NCBI GenBank assembly: GCA_021739645.1
Contig: JAIPBL010000037.1
Location: 1-55,295 of the forward strand
DNA: 55,295 bases
DNA from: Saprospiraceae bacterium
GTDB taxonomy: Bacteria > Bacteroidota > Bacteroidia > Chitinophagales > Saprospiraceae
Reading direction: 5' to 3'
This document shows, piece after piece, positions 26,702 to 35,513 of this stretch. The notes below the pieces were generated by a model. The model did no database searches. It was given only the letters and a program-made list of their open reading frames with translations, and had not been told where the DNA came from. Position 1 is the stretch's first letter. The number at the start of each line of letters is the position of its first letter. The position numbers and the translations under genes were made by a program.

Positions 26702-27286
26702 TCACCTCCCTAAGAGGTGCCCCATCAGTTCCCGTTTTGTGCGCAGATATGCGGCGTTTTCCTTTTTCGGTTCGATGATGAGCGGCTCCCGGCTGACAAT
26801 TTCGATGCCTGAGTTTTCAATGGCCTCGATTTTTAGCGGGTTGTTGGTAAGCAGGCGGATTTGGCGGATGCCAAGGTCGTGCAGGATTTCCACGGCGAGG
26901 TCGTACTGCCGAGCGTCCACCTCAAAGCCGAGGTGGGTGTTGGCGGAAGCCGTGTCGAAGCCCTTGTCCTGAAGGTTGTAAGCTTTAAGTTTGTTGATGA
27001 GGCCGATGCCCCGGCCTTCTTGCCGAAGGTAAATTACGACGCCATGCTGTTCGGCGGCGAGTTCGAGCGCCTTGTCCAATTGTTCACCACAGTCGCAGCG
27101 GCGGGAGTGGAACAGGTCGCCGGTCATGCACTCGGAGTGGATGCGCACGAGGATGGGCTGTGTCACGTCCAATTTTTCATGAACCAAAGCTACGTGCGGT
27201 GTCACATCATCGGGTGAAGAGGCGTAGGCGAGAATGTTAAAATTTCCCCAATCAGTTGGCAAAAAAGCCTGTACTTGTCGTTGCAT
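26702..27286 (-). CDS. ribA: GTP cyclohydrolase II
   Basis: This enzyme performs the first committed step of riboflavin synthesis, opening the imidazole ring of GTP. The 194-residue protein has the zinc-binding cluster ECMTGDLFHSRRCDCGEQL, the catalytic region YLRQEGRGIGL, then KAYNLQDKGFDTASAN and the LLTNNPLK segment. It lacks the DHBP synthase domain often fused in other bacteria, so 3,4-dihydroxybutanone phosphate must come from a gene elsewhere. The start MQRQVQAF at 27286 is preferred; the in-frame extension to 27352 lies beyond the family N-terminus. A -7 element is about 87 nt upstream. Confidence 0.93.
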   Translation of the reverse strand: MQRQVQAFLPTDWGNFNILAYASSPDDVTPHVALVHEKLDVTQPILVRIHSECMTGDLFHSRRCDCGEQLDKALELAAEQHGVVIYLRQEGRGIGLINKLKAYNLQDKGFDTASANTHLGFEVDARQYDLAVEILHDLGIRQIRLLTNNPLKIEAIENSGIEIVSREPLIIEPKKENAAYLRTKRELMGHLLGR

Positions 27287-27372
27287 AAAAAGCCAGTTGG
27301 CGCTTTGGCAATTTTGCCCTCGGCAAATTTTCCAAAGTCGCTCAATGAACACCCACTTGGGGTTTTAGTTCG

Positions 27373-27380
27373 CAAAAGTA
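27373..27380 (-). promoter_or_regulatory. -7 promoter element for ribA
   Basis: The minus strand reads TACTTTTG, followed by CGAAC, an exact TAnnTTTG match in the divergent region shared with the response regulator. No FMN riboswitch was recognised in the short leader. Confidence 0.5.
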
Positions 27381-27405
27381 CGCACCACCATTCAACCCAT
27401 TGCCA

Positions 27406-28104
27406 ATGACGCCTAAAATACTCTTGGTCGAAGACGACGAAACGCTGGGTTTCCTGCTCAGCGAGTTTTTGCGCAGCCGTGATTTTGAGGTCACTTGGGC
27501 AAAGGATGGCGTGGATGGCCTCCGCCAGTTCAACGCCGACCACTTCGACCTCTGCCTCCTCGACGTGATGATGCCCGCCCTCGATGGCTTCACCGTCGCC
27601 GAACTATTGCGCCAGCGCCAAGCCGATTTGCCCATCATTTTCCTCACCGCCAAGTCGCTCCATGCCGACGTGGTGCGTGGCTTCAAGGCGGGTGCCGACG
27701 ACTACATCAAAAAACCGGTGAACGAAGAGGAGTTGGTGGTGCGCATCCAAGCTGTGTTGAAAAGGACAGCGCCGGGGCAGGCGGGGTCATCCGATAACGA
27801 GGTACGGACGGTGTTCCAGGTAGGCGACTATATTTTTGACAGTGAAAAATGCCGATTGCAGCTTGGGGAGCAGGTGACCAATTTGACCGAAATGGAGGCT
27901 CGTTTGCTCAAGATGCTTTGTGAGAAAAGTGGCAAACTCCTCCAACGGGAATGGGTTTTGGAAAAAATCTGGGGCCGCAGCGACTTCCTCGCCCGCAAGA
28001 GCATGGACGTTTTCATCTCCCGCCTTCGCAAATATTTGTCGGAAGACCCCCGTGTGAGCATCACGAATTTGCACGGGAGTGGGTTTGTGTTGGAGGTTCC
28101 TTAA
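27406..28104 (+). CDS. OmpR/PhoB-type response regulator
   Basis: This 232-residue transcription factor has a receiver domain (about 1-118) with the acidic pair near E9-D11, the phospho-acceptor D53 in LLDVMMP, and the conserved lysine in YIKKPVN. The C-terminal winged helix (about 135-230) contains LTEMEARLLKMLCEKSGK and SMDVFISRLRKYLSEDP, typical of the OmpR subfamily. No histidine kinase is adjacent, so it is an orphan here. ATG at 27406 is preferred over a TTG two codons upstream. It is divergent from ribA and overlaps the SH3 gene tail-to-tail. Confidence 0.93.
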   Translation: MTPKILLVEDDETLGFLLSEFLRSRDFEVTWAKDGVDGLRQFNADHFDLCLLDVMMPALDGFTVAELLRQRQADLPIIFLTAKSLHADVVRGFKAGADDYIKKPVNEEELVVRIQAVLKRTAPGQAGSSDNEVRTVFQVGDYIFDSEKCRLQLGEQVTNLTEMEARLLKMLCEKSGKLLQREWVLEKIWGRSDFLARKSMDVFISRLRKYLSEDPRVSITNLHGSGFVLEVP

Positions 28105-28697
28105 TCCAATGTACCGCTCCGTTTCTTCTTGACATAGTGGACGCCAGCACCATAAACCCAACCCACGGTGCCCCGCTTGGTTTTGATTTTCACGTAAGGT
28201 TCGTTTGCTTTCTCCTTGCCAAGGTTTACTTCATAGGTGGAGTCGGTCACCTCATTCATGTAGTATACCTCATCGAAGAGTTTGAGTTCACCGAGCAGTT
28301 GGCCTTTCAAGCCGGGCTCTTTGCGAACTTTCAGCTTGTCAATGGTAACGTAGAGCTTGGAAAGGCCTGCTGCTGCTGCGGTTTCGGCAGGAGCAGTTGT
28401 TTGAGCCGCCTGTGTCCCAGCAGTTGGTGCTGTAGTTGCCGCTTCGCCATTTATTGGCGTATATGTGCCTGGGGAGGAGGTTGGAGCGGCAGGCTGTTGG
28501 ACTGGTTGCTGCGCAATGGGTGGTGGGGTTGCTGCTGTTTGTTGTTGGTTGGCGAGGCTGTCCTGCATGGTTTCGATGGCCTCTGCGCTTTGCGCTTCTT
28601 CCTTGTGAGCATTGCATTTGGAGACCGTCCACATCAGGAATATCAGTGCGAGCACACCGATAACGATATATTCAACTTTTGATAACAGTCCTTTCAT
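28101..28697 (-). CDS. Membrane-anchored SH3-domain protein
   Basis: This 198-residue protein has one N-terminal membrane helix (about 9-26), followed by a low-complexity linker rich in A, P, T and Q (about 45-110). A bacterial SH3 domain (about 112-190) contains LYVTIDKLKVRKEPGLKGQLLGEL and a terminal GTVGWVYGAGVHYV. Such SH3 domains often bind peptidoglycan peptides, so an envelope role is likely. Its stop shares a TTAA with the response-regulator stop, giving a 4-nt tail-to-tail overlap. The signal may be an uncleaved anchor rather than a lipoprotein signal, although a Cys follows the helix. Confidence 0.78.
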   Translation of the reverse strand: MKGLLSKVEYIVIGVLALIFLMWTVSKCNAHKEEAQSAEAIETMQDSLANQQQTAATPPPIAQQPVQQPAAPTSSPGTYTPINGEAATTAPTAGTQAAQTTAPAETAAAAGLSKLYVTIDKLKVRKEPGLKGQLLGELKLFDEVYYMNEVTDSTYEVNLGKEKANEPYVKIKTKRGTVGWVYGAGVHYVKKKRSGTLD

Positions 28698-28815
28698 CTT
28701 AATTTGAGGGTTTGAATTAAGTTTGCAGTTCTTTCGAGCTGGAGCAATTTTGCATTATTTTGATTTGCAAAAAAGCAACCAAAACTATGAAAAACACGAA
28801 TTCCTTGCAAAAGTA

Positions 28816-29919
28816 ATGAATGACCTCCTTTATAAAGTAGCATTGACCAAAATCCCCATGGTGGGCGCCGTGACGGCCAAGGCATTGGTCAGTTATTGCG
28901 GCGGAGCCAGAGAGGTGTTCGAGGCAAAGAAAGTGGACTTGCTCAAGATTCCAAGTATTGGCGAGGTCATCGCCACCAATGTTGCCGATAAGGCCGTACT
29001 GGAAGCGGCTGAAAAGGAGCTGGCTTTTATTGAGAATCACGACATCACGCCACTTTTTTACCTGCACAAAAACTTCCCCCAACGGTTGCGCAACTTGTAC
29101 GATGCACCGGTTATGCTCTACTACCGTGGCAAGGCCGACCTCAACCACTACCGCACGGTGGGAATCGTGGGCACACGCACCCCAACGCCTAACGGACTCA
29201 GTATTTGCGACGAATTGGTGGAAGGGTTAAAAAACTATAATCCATTGATTATAAGCGGTTTGGCTTATGGAGTGGACGTTGCAGCACATAAAAAAAGTTT
29301 AGACGTGGGCCTTGAAACCGTGGCAGTATTAGGTCATGGCCTTGCCAATATTTACCCGGCACAGCACCGCAAGGTGGCATTGGAAATGACAGAACATGGT
29401 GGGCTACTTACTGAGTTCGCCAGCCACGTAGGGCCAGAGCGGGAAAACTTTCCGATGCGAAATCGTATTGTTGCTGGCTTGTGCGATGTGCTAATCGTAG
29501 TTGAAACGGCTCAACGTGGTGGCTCCATCATCACCGTCCAACAGGCGATTGGTTACAGCCGCGACGTGTTCGCAGTGCCGGGAAGGGTGAAGGACAAGTT
29601 TTCGCAAGGCTGTAATTTTTTGATAAAAAAGAACATGGCCAACCTGCTCGAAAGTGCTGAAGACTTGGCAGCGACACTTCGCTGGGCTACCGAAGTCGAC
29701 GGGGTTGTTCCTCAACCAACGCAAGGCCGCCTCTTCGACGAGCTTACTGACCAAGAGAAATTGGTCGTTGACTTGATTCAAAAAGAAGAAGAGGCAGGCG
29801 TGGACCAATTGAGCTATGCTTCCAAAATTGGCCAAGGCGATTTGGCTTCGCTTCTCCTGAACCTGGAGTTCAAGGGCTTGGTTCGGTCGTTGCCAGGGAA
29901 ACGTTATGTACTTTGTTAA
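28816..29919 (+). CDS. dprA: DNA-processing protein DprA
   Basis: DprA loads RecA on incoming single-stranded DNA during natural transformation. The 367-residue protein has an N-terminal helical (SAM/HhH-like) region, the extended Rossmann fold with GIVGTRTPTPNG, SGLAYGVDVAAHKKSL, TVAVLGHGLANIYP and NFPMRNRIVAGLCDVLIVVE, and a C-terminal winged helix. This is the full-length form. ATG at 28816 is preferred over earlier in-frame starts, which add non-homologous residues. No other competence genes are adjacent. Confidence 0.95.
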   Translation: MNDLLYKVALTKIPMVGAVTAKALVSYCGGAREVFEAKKVDLLKIPSIGEVIATNVADKAVLEAAEKELAFIENHDITPLFYLHKNFPQRLRNLYDAPVMLYYRGKADLNHYRTVGIVGTRTPTPNGLSICDELVEGLKNYNPLIISGLAYGVDVAAHKKSLDVGLETVAVLGHGLANIYPAQHRKVALEMTEHGGLLTEFASHVGPERENFPMRNRIVAGLCDVLIVVETAQRGGSIITVQQAIGYSRDVFAVPGRVKDKFSQGCNFLIKKNMANLLESAEDLAATLRWATEVDGVVPQPTQGRLFDELTDQEKLVVDLIQKEEEAGVDQLSYASKIGQGDLASLLLNLEFKGLVRSLPGKRYVLC

Positions 29920-29992
29920 AAATTAGCGTTTTGACTTTATTGAAGTCTCATCGTCTTTATGTCACTTAGATTCAAGTCACAAAATAATTGAA

Positions 29993-31135
29993 ATGAAAAG
30001 AATCACCCTGTTTTCGCTCCTCTTGTTGGTACTCTCCTGCAACCCCAAACAAACGGGAAAGGTTGGTGAACGGCATCAAAATCCGTCACTAATTGATGAC
30101 ACAACAACATTTATCGCTCCCAAAAATATCATCTTGATGGTAGGAGACGGCATGGGCATCACGCAGATTACGGCTGGCATGTACCTCAATGGCAACAAGC
30201 TCAACTTGGAGCAGTTCAAGTACATTGGGCTACACAAGTCCTACTCATCCAGCGACCTAGTGACTGATTCCGCAGCGGGTGCCACGGCATTTGCCTGTGG
30301 CCAAAAAACCTACAATGGTGCTGTTGGGGTTGATAAAAAAAGAAAACCTGTGCAAACCATCTTGGAAGAGGCTGAACAGAATGGCTTGGCCACTGGCCTC
30401 GTCGTCACTTCTTCTATCACCCACGCAACGCCGGGCAGTTTTTATGCTCATCAGAAAAGCAGGGAGATGGTAGAAGAGATTGCGGCTGATATGCTCAAGG
30501 TGGATGTTGACTTTTTTATTGGCGGCGGTAAAAAAGACTTCGACAGACGAAAAGATGGGCAAAATCTCATAGAGCAATTGACCCAAAAAGGCTACGTCAT
30601 CTCAACTTTTTTGGACAAGGATTTTCAGAAAATCAAAAACATTGACCCAACCAAAAACTTTGGATACTTCAGTGCCGATGGTGAGCCATTGCCTTTCTCG
30701 CAGGGTCGTGACTATCTTGTGCCTGCCAGCCGTTCAGCGGTGGAATTCCTGTCGGAACAACCGGCGAAGGGCTTTTTTCTGATGATTGAAGGCTCACAGA
30801 TTGATTGGGGCGGTCATGCTAACGATTCGAAGTACATCACCAGTGAAATGATTGAGTTTGACAATGCTATTGGGGCTGTGCTCGATTTTGCTAAAAAGGA
30901 CGGGCAGACACTCGTCATCGTCACTGCCGACCATGAGACCGGGGGCTATGCCATAAACCCCACTTCCACTATGGACAACATCGTTGCGGCATTCACCACG
31001 GACAAACATACGGCGGCACTCATTCCCGTTTTTGCGTGGGGCCCGGGCGAGGAACTTTTTAGTGGTATTTATGAAAACACTGCTATCTACGACAAGATTC
31101 GACGGGCGTTCGGTTTTGACAAGAAATTGCCGTGA
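29993..31135 (+). CDS. Alkaline phosphatase, lipoprotein
   Basis: This 380-residue phosphomonoesterase is exported through a lipoprotein signal (MKRITLFSLLLLVLSC, lipidated Cys16). The active-site features of the alkaline phosphatase superfamily are visible: metal-binding D52 in MVGDGMG, nucleophile S93 in TDSAAGATAFACG, GSQIDWGGHAND, and the late TADHETGG. It is shorter than E. coli PhoA and fits the compact Bacteroidota form. It would release phosphate from organic esters at the cell surface or in the periplasm. A very strong terminator follows. Confidence 0.93.
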   Translation: MKRITLFSLLLLVLSCNPKQTGKVGERHQNPSLIDDTTTFIAPKNIILMVGDGMGITQITAGMYLNGNKLNLEQFKYIGLHKSYSSSDLVTDSAAGATAFACGQKTYNGAVGVDKKRKPVQTILEEAEQNGLATGLVVTSSITHATPGSFYAHQKSREMVEEIAADMLKVDVDFFIGGGKKDFDRRKDGQNLIEQLTQKGYVISTFLDKDFQKIKNIDPTKNFGYFSADGEPLPFSQGRDYLVPASRSAVEFLSEQPAKGFFLMIEGSQIDWGGHANDSKYITSEMIEFDNAIGAVLDFAKKDGQTLVIVTADHETGGYAINPTSTMDNIVAAFTTDKHTAALIPVFAWGPGEELFSGIYENTAIYDKIRRAFGFDKKLP

Positions 31136-31140
31136 GGCAC

Positions 31141-31179
31141 AAAAAAGAAAGGCGGCCGTTTTGGCCGCCTTTCTTTTTT
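31141..31179. terminator. Bidirectional terminator, alkaline phosphatase/DUF4783
   Basis: A perfect 17-bp stem (31141-31157 and 31163-31179) with core GGCGGCC/GGCCGCC and A/T ends gives a U-run on both strands. It sits between two convergent genes. Confidence 0.92.
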
Positions 31180-31199
31180 GTGAAAATTCAAAATTGATT

Positions 31200-31589
31200 T
31201 TATTCTTTGTCGAATCTCAGTTCTTGGATGACTTGTTTAGTGCCGCTCACTTTCATGTAGATGTACACTCGATAAGTTCCGCTTGTTGCGGTCATGTTAC
31301 CGATACAATATTGTGAGTCCTGACCTTTGGAGGCACCTTGGTGTACCTGTTTAAAAGAGGAAGGTTTGTTTTTTGTAAAAAAATCCTTCATCACTTGAAT
31401 GGCTTGCGCCTTGGTGTAGGTTTCCTCCTTGTCCAGTACGGCGATTTCCACGCTGGAATCGAAGTATTGGCCAAGGGCATCGGCATTGCCACTGCTGATG
31501 GCTTTCGTGATGGCGTCAAGGTTCAGTTCCTCCGTATTGACAAAAGCAATCGAAGGCGCAAGAAGAAGGACGAACAAGAAATTTTTCAT
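31200..31589 (-). CDS. DUF4783 family protein
   Basis: This 129-residue exported protein has an N-terminal signal (MKNFLFVLLLAPSIAFVN). The remainder matches DUF4783, an NTF2/SnoaL-like fold found mainly in Bacteroidota: LDAITKAISSGNADALGQYFDSSVEIAV, an AQAIQVMKDFFTKNKP helix, and C-terminal strands with GTYRVYIYMK. No catalytic residues are established and the function is unknown. It is a single gene sharing its terminator with the convergent alkaline phosphatase gene. Confidence 0.85.
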   Translation of the reverse strand: MKNFLFVLLLAPSIAFVNTEELNLDAITKAISSGNADALGQYFDSSVEIAVLDKEETYTKAQAIQVMKDFFTKNKPSSFKQVHQGASKGQDSQYCIGNMTATSGTYRVYIYMKVSGTKQVIQELRFDKE

Positions 31590-31905
31590 GGTTTAAATTT
31601 TTGTGAACACACCAACCCAAAATTCGAACGAATGTATTCTGCCTAAAGAGTCAGCGAAGTTCCTTAATTCATATCAAACAAACAAACAATAGTTTTTATA
31701 TGTTCACTTGATTCGATAGTTAGGACGGTTGAAGTTGCAGGGGGTAACGGTGGAGAAAGTTAAGTTCCTTAAAATCATTCCTGCAAATTAGGTGACAACT
31801 TTAACGTTGAGTGTCGTCCTGTTCGTACCTTCCCTTGTTTATTTTTTTCTTTTAGAACAAAGGCCATAACGTGTGCCTTTTCAAAAGTGACACGGCAGCA
31901 GTTGC
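31590..31905. other. Intergenic region between DUF4783 and gpmI
   Basis: About 316 nt hold no credible frame on either strand and no obvious repeat. The region is divergent, so it should contain promoters for both genes; only the gpmI one matches the consensus. Confidence 0.4.
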
Positions 31906-31913
31906 TATTTTTG
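31906..31913 (+). promoter_or_regulatory. -7 promoter element for gpmI
   Basis: TATTTTTG is an exact TAnnTTTG match 39 nt before the GTG start of gpmI. Confidence 0.5.
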
Positions 31914-31952
31914 CTTCCTAAAAGTCATTCTAACTTTTGTAAATCTTTTATT

Positions 31953-33479
31953 GTGAAAACAAAACACGTAATGCTGGTCATCCTCGATGGATGGGGGAAG
32001 GGACAAAAACCATCTGCCGACGCTATTGCCCAAGCTGACACACCGGTGGTGGATGCGCTGCTCAAATCATGCCCTAATTCTGAGTTGGTAACTTTCGGTG
32101 AGGAGGTTGGCCTGCCCGAAGGGCAAATGGGTAACTCAGAGGTTGGCCATCTGAACATCGGCGCAGGGCGAGTTGTCTATCAGGAACTTGCCCGTATCAA
32201 TAAGTCTGTTCGAGATGGTGAGCTTCAGCAACACCCAGTTTTGCTCAATGCATTTCAATATGCAAAAGCAAACAACAAGGCGGTGCATTTCATTGGCCTT
32301 TTGTCCGATGGTGGGGTGCATTCCCACACCAGTCACCTGCAAGCACTTTGCGATGCTACGCAAAAACAGGGGCTTAGTCGGGTTTTTGTCCATGCTTTCA
32401 TGGATGGGCGGGATACCGACCCAAAATCTGGGCTTGGATATTTGGAAAAATTATTACAAAACATTGATAGTCAGTCAATTAAACTGGCATCTGTCATCGG
32501 TCGTTACTATGCAATGGACCGTGATAAGCGTTGGGAGCGCATAAAACTAGCCTATAACCTGTTGGTGAAAGGCATTGGCGAAAAAACAACAAATCCATTG
32601 GCTACCATTGCCAAACGTTACGAAGCGGATGAAACCGATGAGTTTCTCAAACCCATCGTATGTGTGGGAGAAAATCGGCAACCCGTTGCCACAATTCAGG
32701 AAGACGATGTGGCTGTTTGTTTCAATTTTCGAACTGATCGCCCGCGGGAGATTACGACTGTGCTAACGCAAGCGGATATGCCCGAGTTTGGCATGGAGAA
32801 ACGGAATCTCTACTACGTGACTATGACACGCTACGATGAAAAATTCCAGAATGTCCAAGTCGTTTTTGAAAAAGACAATCTGAACAACACGTTGGGCGAA
32901 GTGCTATCCGATGCGGGACTTACCCAAGTGCGTATTGCTGAAACAGAAAAGTACCCACACGTCACTTTCTTTTTCTCTGGTGGGAGAGAGGCTACTTTTG
33001 AAGGGGAACGCCGCTTGATGATACCATCTCCAAAAGTTGCCACATACGACCTTCAACCCGAGATGAGTGCTATTGGAATTACGGACGCCATCATTAAAGA
33101 CATAGAAATTAATCAGCCTAATTTTATCTGTCTTAATTATGCCAATGCCGATATGGTTGGGCACACCGGTGATTTCAAAGCAGCGATGCAAGCGGCGGAA
33201 ACTGTGGATGCTTGCTTGGGTCGTCTGCTGGCCTGTGGGAAAGAGCATGGATACGATGCTATCGTAATTGCAGATCACGGCAATTCAGATTACATGATAA
33301 ACGAAGATGGTACGCCGAATACTGCACATACCATGAACCCAGTCCCCTGTGTGTATGTAGGGTCAGCGGGCCTTAAAATTGCCAATGGAAACCTGGCGGA
33401 TATTGCGCCTACTATTCTTGGGTTGCTTGGCATCTCTTTGCCCAAAGAGATGGATGGCAAAAATTTGTTGTCGAAATAA
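31953..33479 (+). CDS. gpmI: Cofactor-independent phosphoglycerate mutase
   Basis: This glycolytic enzyme interconverts 3- and 2-phosphoglycerate without 2,3-bisphosphoglycerate. The 508-residue protein starts with GTG, giving MKTKHVMLVILDGWG (metal ligand D12). The nucleophile S62 is in GQMGNSEVGHLNIGAGRVV. Later segments include FMDGRDTDPKSG, RYYAMDRDKRWER and the metal-binding IADHGNSDYM. The GTG is preferred because family proteins begin just before the I/VLDGWG strand and the upstream frame is intergenic. A small lipoprotein gene follows 16 nt downstream. Confidence 0.96.
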   Translation: MKTKHVMLVILDGWGKGQKPSADAIAQADTPVVDALLKSCPNSELVTFGEEVGLPEGQMGNSEVGHLNIGAGRVVYQELARINKSVRDGELQQHPVLLNAFQYAKANNKAVHFIGLLSDGGVHSHTSHLQALCDATQKQGLSRVFVHAFMDGRDTDPKSGLGYLEKLLQNIDSQSIKLASVIGRYYAMDRDKRWERIKLAYNLLVKGIGEKTTNPLATIAKRYEADETDEFLKPIVCVGENRQPVATIQEDDVAVCFNFRTDRPREITTVLTQADMPEFGMEKRNLYYVTMTRYDEKFQNVQVVFEKDNLNNTLGEVLSDAGLTQVRIAETEKYPHVTFFFSGGREATFEGERRLMIPSPKVATYDLQPEMSAIGITDAIIKDIEINQPNFICLNYANADMVGHTGDFKAAMQAAETVDACLGRLLACGKEHGYDAIVIADHGNSDYMINEDGTPNTAHTMNPVPCVYVGSAGLKIANGNLADIAPTILGLLGISLPKEMDGKNLLSK

Positions 33480-33495
33480 ACATGCACTTGGAATT

Positions 33496-34062
33496 ATGAA
33501 ATTAATCCAGAAAGGTTCGATGTTTTCTGTGCTGCTAATTTGTGTTTCGGTTTTGGCTTGTACTCAAAGCGAAGTGGTTAGCGCGGATGCTGCTACACAA
33601 CAATTTTTTGATTTAAAAGGATATTTCAATGCTGAAGCACAACGCCTTACTGCTGAGGGCATTCGTCAAGCAACAAAGGTTGTTGTGGCAGATGGTAAAA
33701 CGGAGAGCCGCAATATTGACAATATAGACTACGAACGAGAGCTTAGTTTTTTCGCAGCGTCTGACAATAATCGCCCCGCTTGGACTGACAAGTATGTAGT
33801 AGATACTTTGTTTAATGAACTTAATCAAGTTGTGCAGTTAAATTACAAATGTATTGATGATAAGTTGAAAATCCGAAATATCGTTGTGGATTTTGATGGC
33901 ATTGATGTAAATAAAATATTTATCGAAAACAATACCTCCAATTCTATTGCCACCTCCAGCCAAAATCTTGTTTATCAGCCTGCCATTGGCTATAGTATTG
34001 AGAGCCATCAAAAAGTGGCAATTGGAGATGAGCAACTGTTCAAAGTGTCTGTCAAATTTTGA
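33496..34062 (+). CDS. Hypothetical lipoprotein downstream of gpmI
   Basis: This 188-residue protein begins with a lipoprotein signal (MKLIQKGSMFSVLLICVSVLAC). The mature part starts TQSEVVSADAATQQFFDLKGYFNAEAQRL and is predicted mixed alpha/beta, ending in strands around VVDFDGIDVNKIF and VYQPAIGYSIESHQKVAIG. I know of no named family; such proteins are common in Bacteroidota. It lies 16 nt after gpmI and ends at a strong terminator, so it is probably co-transcribed with it. The gene is somewhat AT-richer than its neighbours. Confidence 0.75.
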   Translation: MKLIQKGSMFSVLLICVSVLACTQSEVVSADAATQQFFDLKGYFNAEAQRLTAEGIRQATKVVVADGKTESRNIDNIDYERELSFFAASDNNRPAWTDKYVVDTLFNELNQVVQLNYKCIDDKLKIRNIVVDFDGIDVNKIFIENNTSNSIATSSQNLVYQPAIGYSIESHQKVAIGDEQLFKVSVKF

Positions 34063-34077
34063 TAAAAGAAACTAAAA

Positions 34078-34114
34078 ACAAAAAGCCAAGCATTGGTTTG
34101 TGCTTGGCTTTTTG
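34078..34114 (+). terminator. Terminator after the gpmI unit
   Basis: AAAAAGCCAAGCA pairs with TGCTTGGCTTTTT around an 8-nt loop, 16 nt past the lipoprotein stop. A parS-like palindrome begins 2 nt later. Confidence 0.88.
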
Positions 34115-34115
34115 C

Positions 34116-34133
34116 TTGTTCCACGTGGAACAA
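34116..34133. promoter_or_regulatory. parS-like ParB-binding palindrome, copy 1
   Basis: TTGTTCCACGTGGAACAA is a perfect 18-bp palindrome. Its core differs from the canonical parS TGTTTCACGTGAAACA by one symmetric pair of bases. It lies in the short gap between convergent genes, directly after a terminator. Confidence 0.78.
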
Positions 34134-34147
34134 ATCCCTTTATGGCA

Positions 34148-35449
34148 TCAATAATTGCGCAGCAACCAATCCTTGAAGGATTCATAACCAATACCCATTT
34201 TCGTTGTGCTTTTCTCTCTCTCAGACAGAATTGCCAACCTTTCTGGCACTTCGATTTTTTGTCCTAGGATTCGTTCCACGTCCGGCAAGAATTTCGAAGG
34301 ATGGGCTGTTTCAAGCACCACTCCTTTTGTGTCTTTATTTTGCGCTTGGTGTTTGGACAGTGCTAAGTAACCCACGGCACCATGTGGGTCAAGAACGTAG
34401 CTGTATTTGCTAAAAACATCCCGCATGCATCCCTCTGTTTGTTTGTCGTCGAATGAGTAGCCTTTAATGTCACCTTTAATATTGTTCCACGTGGAACAAT
34501 AAATATCTAATATTCTTGCGAAATTGGAAGGATTGCCCACGTCCATTGCATTGGACAGCGTGACTACTGATGGGCGAGGGGTATATGTTCCGCTGTAAAG
34601 ATAGGCGGGGACGACATCGTTGGAGTTGGTCGCAGCGATGAACTGATGGATTGGAAGCCCCATTTTTTTAGCGAATAGCCCTGCCGTTAGGTTGCCGAAA
34701 TTACCACTTGGAACACAGAATGCCACTGGGTTCCCATCTCTTGGAAGTTGTTTGTATGCTTCAAAATAGTAAAACGATTGGGGTATCAAGCGTGCTATGT
34801 TGATGGAGTTGGCGGAACTGAGGCGGATGTTATTGGTTAAATTCTTGTCGAGAAAAGCCTGTTTGACCAGTGCTTGGCAATCATCAAATGTGCCATCCAC
34901 CTCTATGGCTGTCACATTCTCACCAAGCGTCGTCAATTGCTTTTCCTGTAAATGACTAACCTTGCCAGAAGGGTAGAGTATTACCACCTTGATGCCCGGC
35001 GTCTTATAAAAACCAGCGGCAACTGCTCCGCCAGTATCGCCGGAAGTGGCAACGAGTATGACCAACTCCCGGTCATTTCCCTTGTTGAAATAGCTCATCA
35101 ACTGCGCCATGAACCTTGCGCCAAAATCCTTGAAGGCTAAAGACGGGCCATGGAAAAGCTCTAAAATATAAGCCTCCTCGCTCAGCTTGACCAAAGGTGC
35201 GGGAAAGGTGATGGATTGTTCGATGATATTCTGAAGGTCAGTTTCTGGAATTACCCCCTTTAAAAGATGCTTGCAAACCTCAAAACCAATCTCCTGAAAA
35301 GAATAGTCTTTTAGGTTTTGGATAAATTCATCAGGAAGCGGAGGAATGGCTTCCGGCATAAAAAGACCATTGTCGTCGGGCAACCCCTTGAAAACGGCCT
35401 CTTCCAAAGAGACAAAATTGGTGGTATTTTTTGTGCTGTAAAGGCGCAT
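34148..35449 (-). CDS. thrC: Threonine synthase
   Basis: This PLP enzyme converts O-phosphohomoserine to threonine, the last step of the pathway. The 433-residue protein has the long N-terminal region of the yeast/E. coli class (YSTKNTTNFVSLEEAVFKGLPDDNGLFMP), the PLP lysine in GPSLAFKDFGARF (K107), and the phosphate-binding loop VATSGDTGGAVAAGF. ATG at 35449 fits the family N-terminus. It lies 65 nt after thrB on the same strand. A perfect parS-like palindrome is embedded in its coding sequence, read through as the residues C-S-T-W-N. Confidence 0.97.
   Translation of the reverse strand: MRLYSTKNTTNFVSLEEAVFKGLPDDNGLFMPEAIPPLPDEFIQNLKDYSFQEIGFEVCKHLLKGVIPETDLQNIIEQSITFPAPLVKLSEEAYILELFHGPSLAFKDFGARFMAQLMSYFNKGNDRELVILVATSGDTGGAVAAGFYKTPGIKVVILYPSGKVSHLQEKQLTTLGENVTAIEVDGTFDDCQALVKQAFLDKNLTNNIRLSSANSINIARLIPQSFYYFEAYKQLPRDGNPVAFCVPSGNFGNLTAGLFAKKMGLPIHQFIAATNSNDVVPAYLYSGTYTPRPSVVTLSNAMDVGNPSNFARILDIYCSTWNNIKGDIKGYSFDDKQTEGCMRDVFSKYSYVLDPHGAVGYLALSKHQAQNKDTKGVVLETAHPSKFLPDVERILGQKIEVPERLAILSEREKSTTKMGIGYESFKDWLLRNY
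34480..34501. promoter_or_regulatory. parS-like ParB-binding palindrome, copy 2 (inside thrC)
   Basis: This is a perfect 22-bp palindrome whose 16-bp core, TGTTCCACGTGGAACA, is identical to copy 1. It lies in the thrC coding region, where synonymous codons are constrained to keep the palindrome. Confidence 0.8.
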
Positions 35450-35513
35450 TTAGTTGGTGGTTGCACAGGCATCGGATCTTTACAAAGAATGTCCGCTACC
35501 TGTATTTTGTAAA

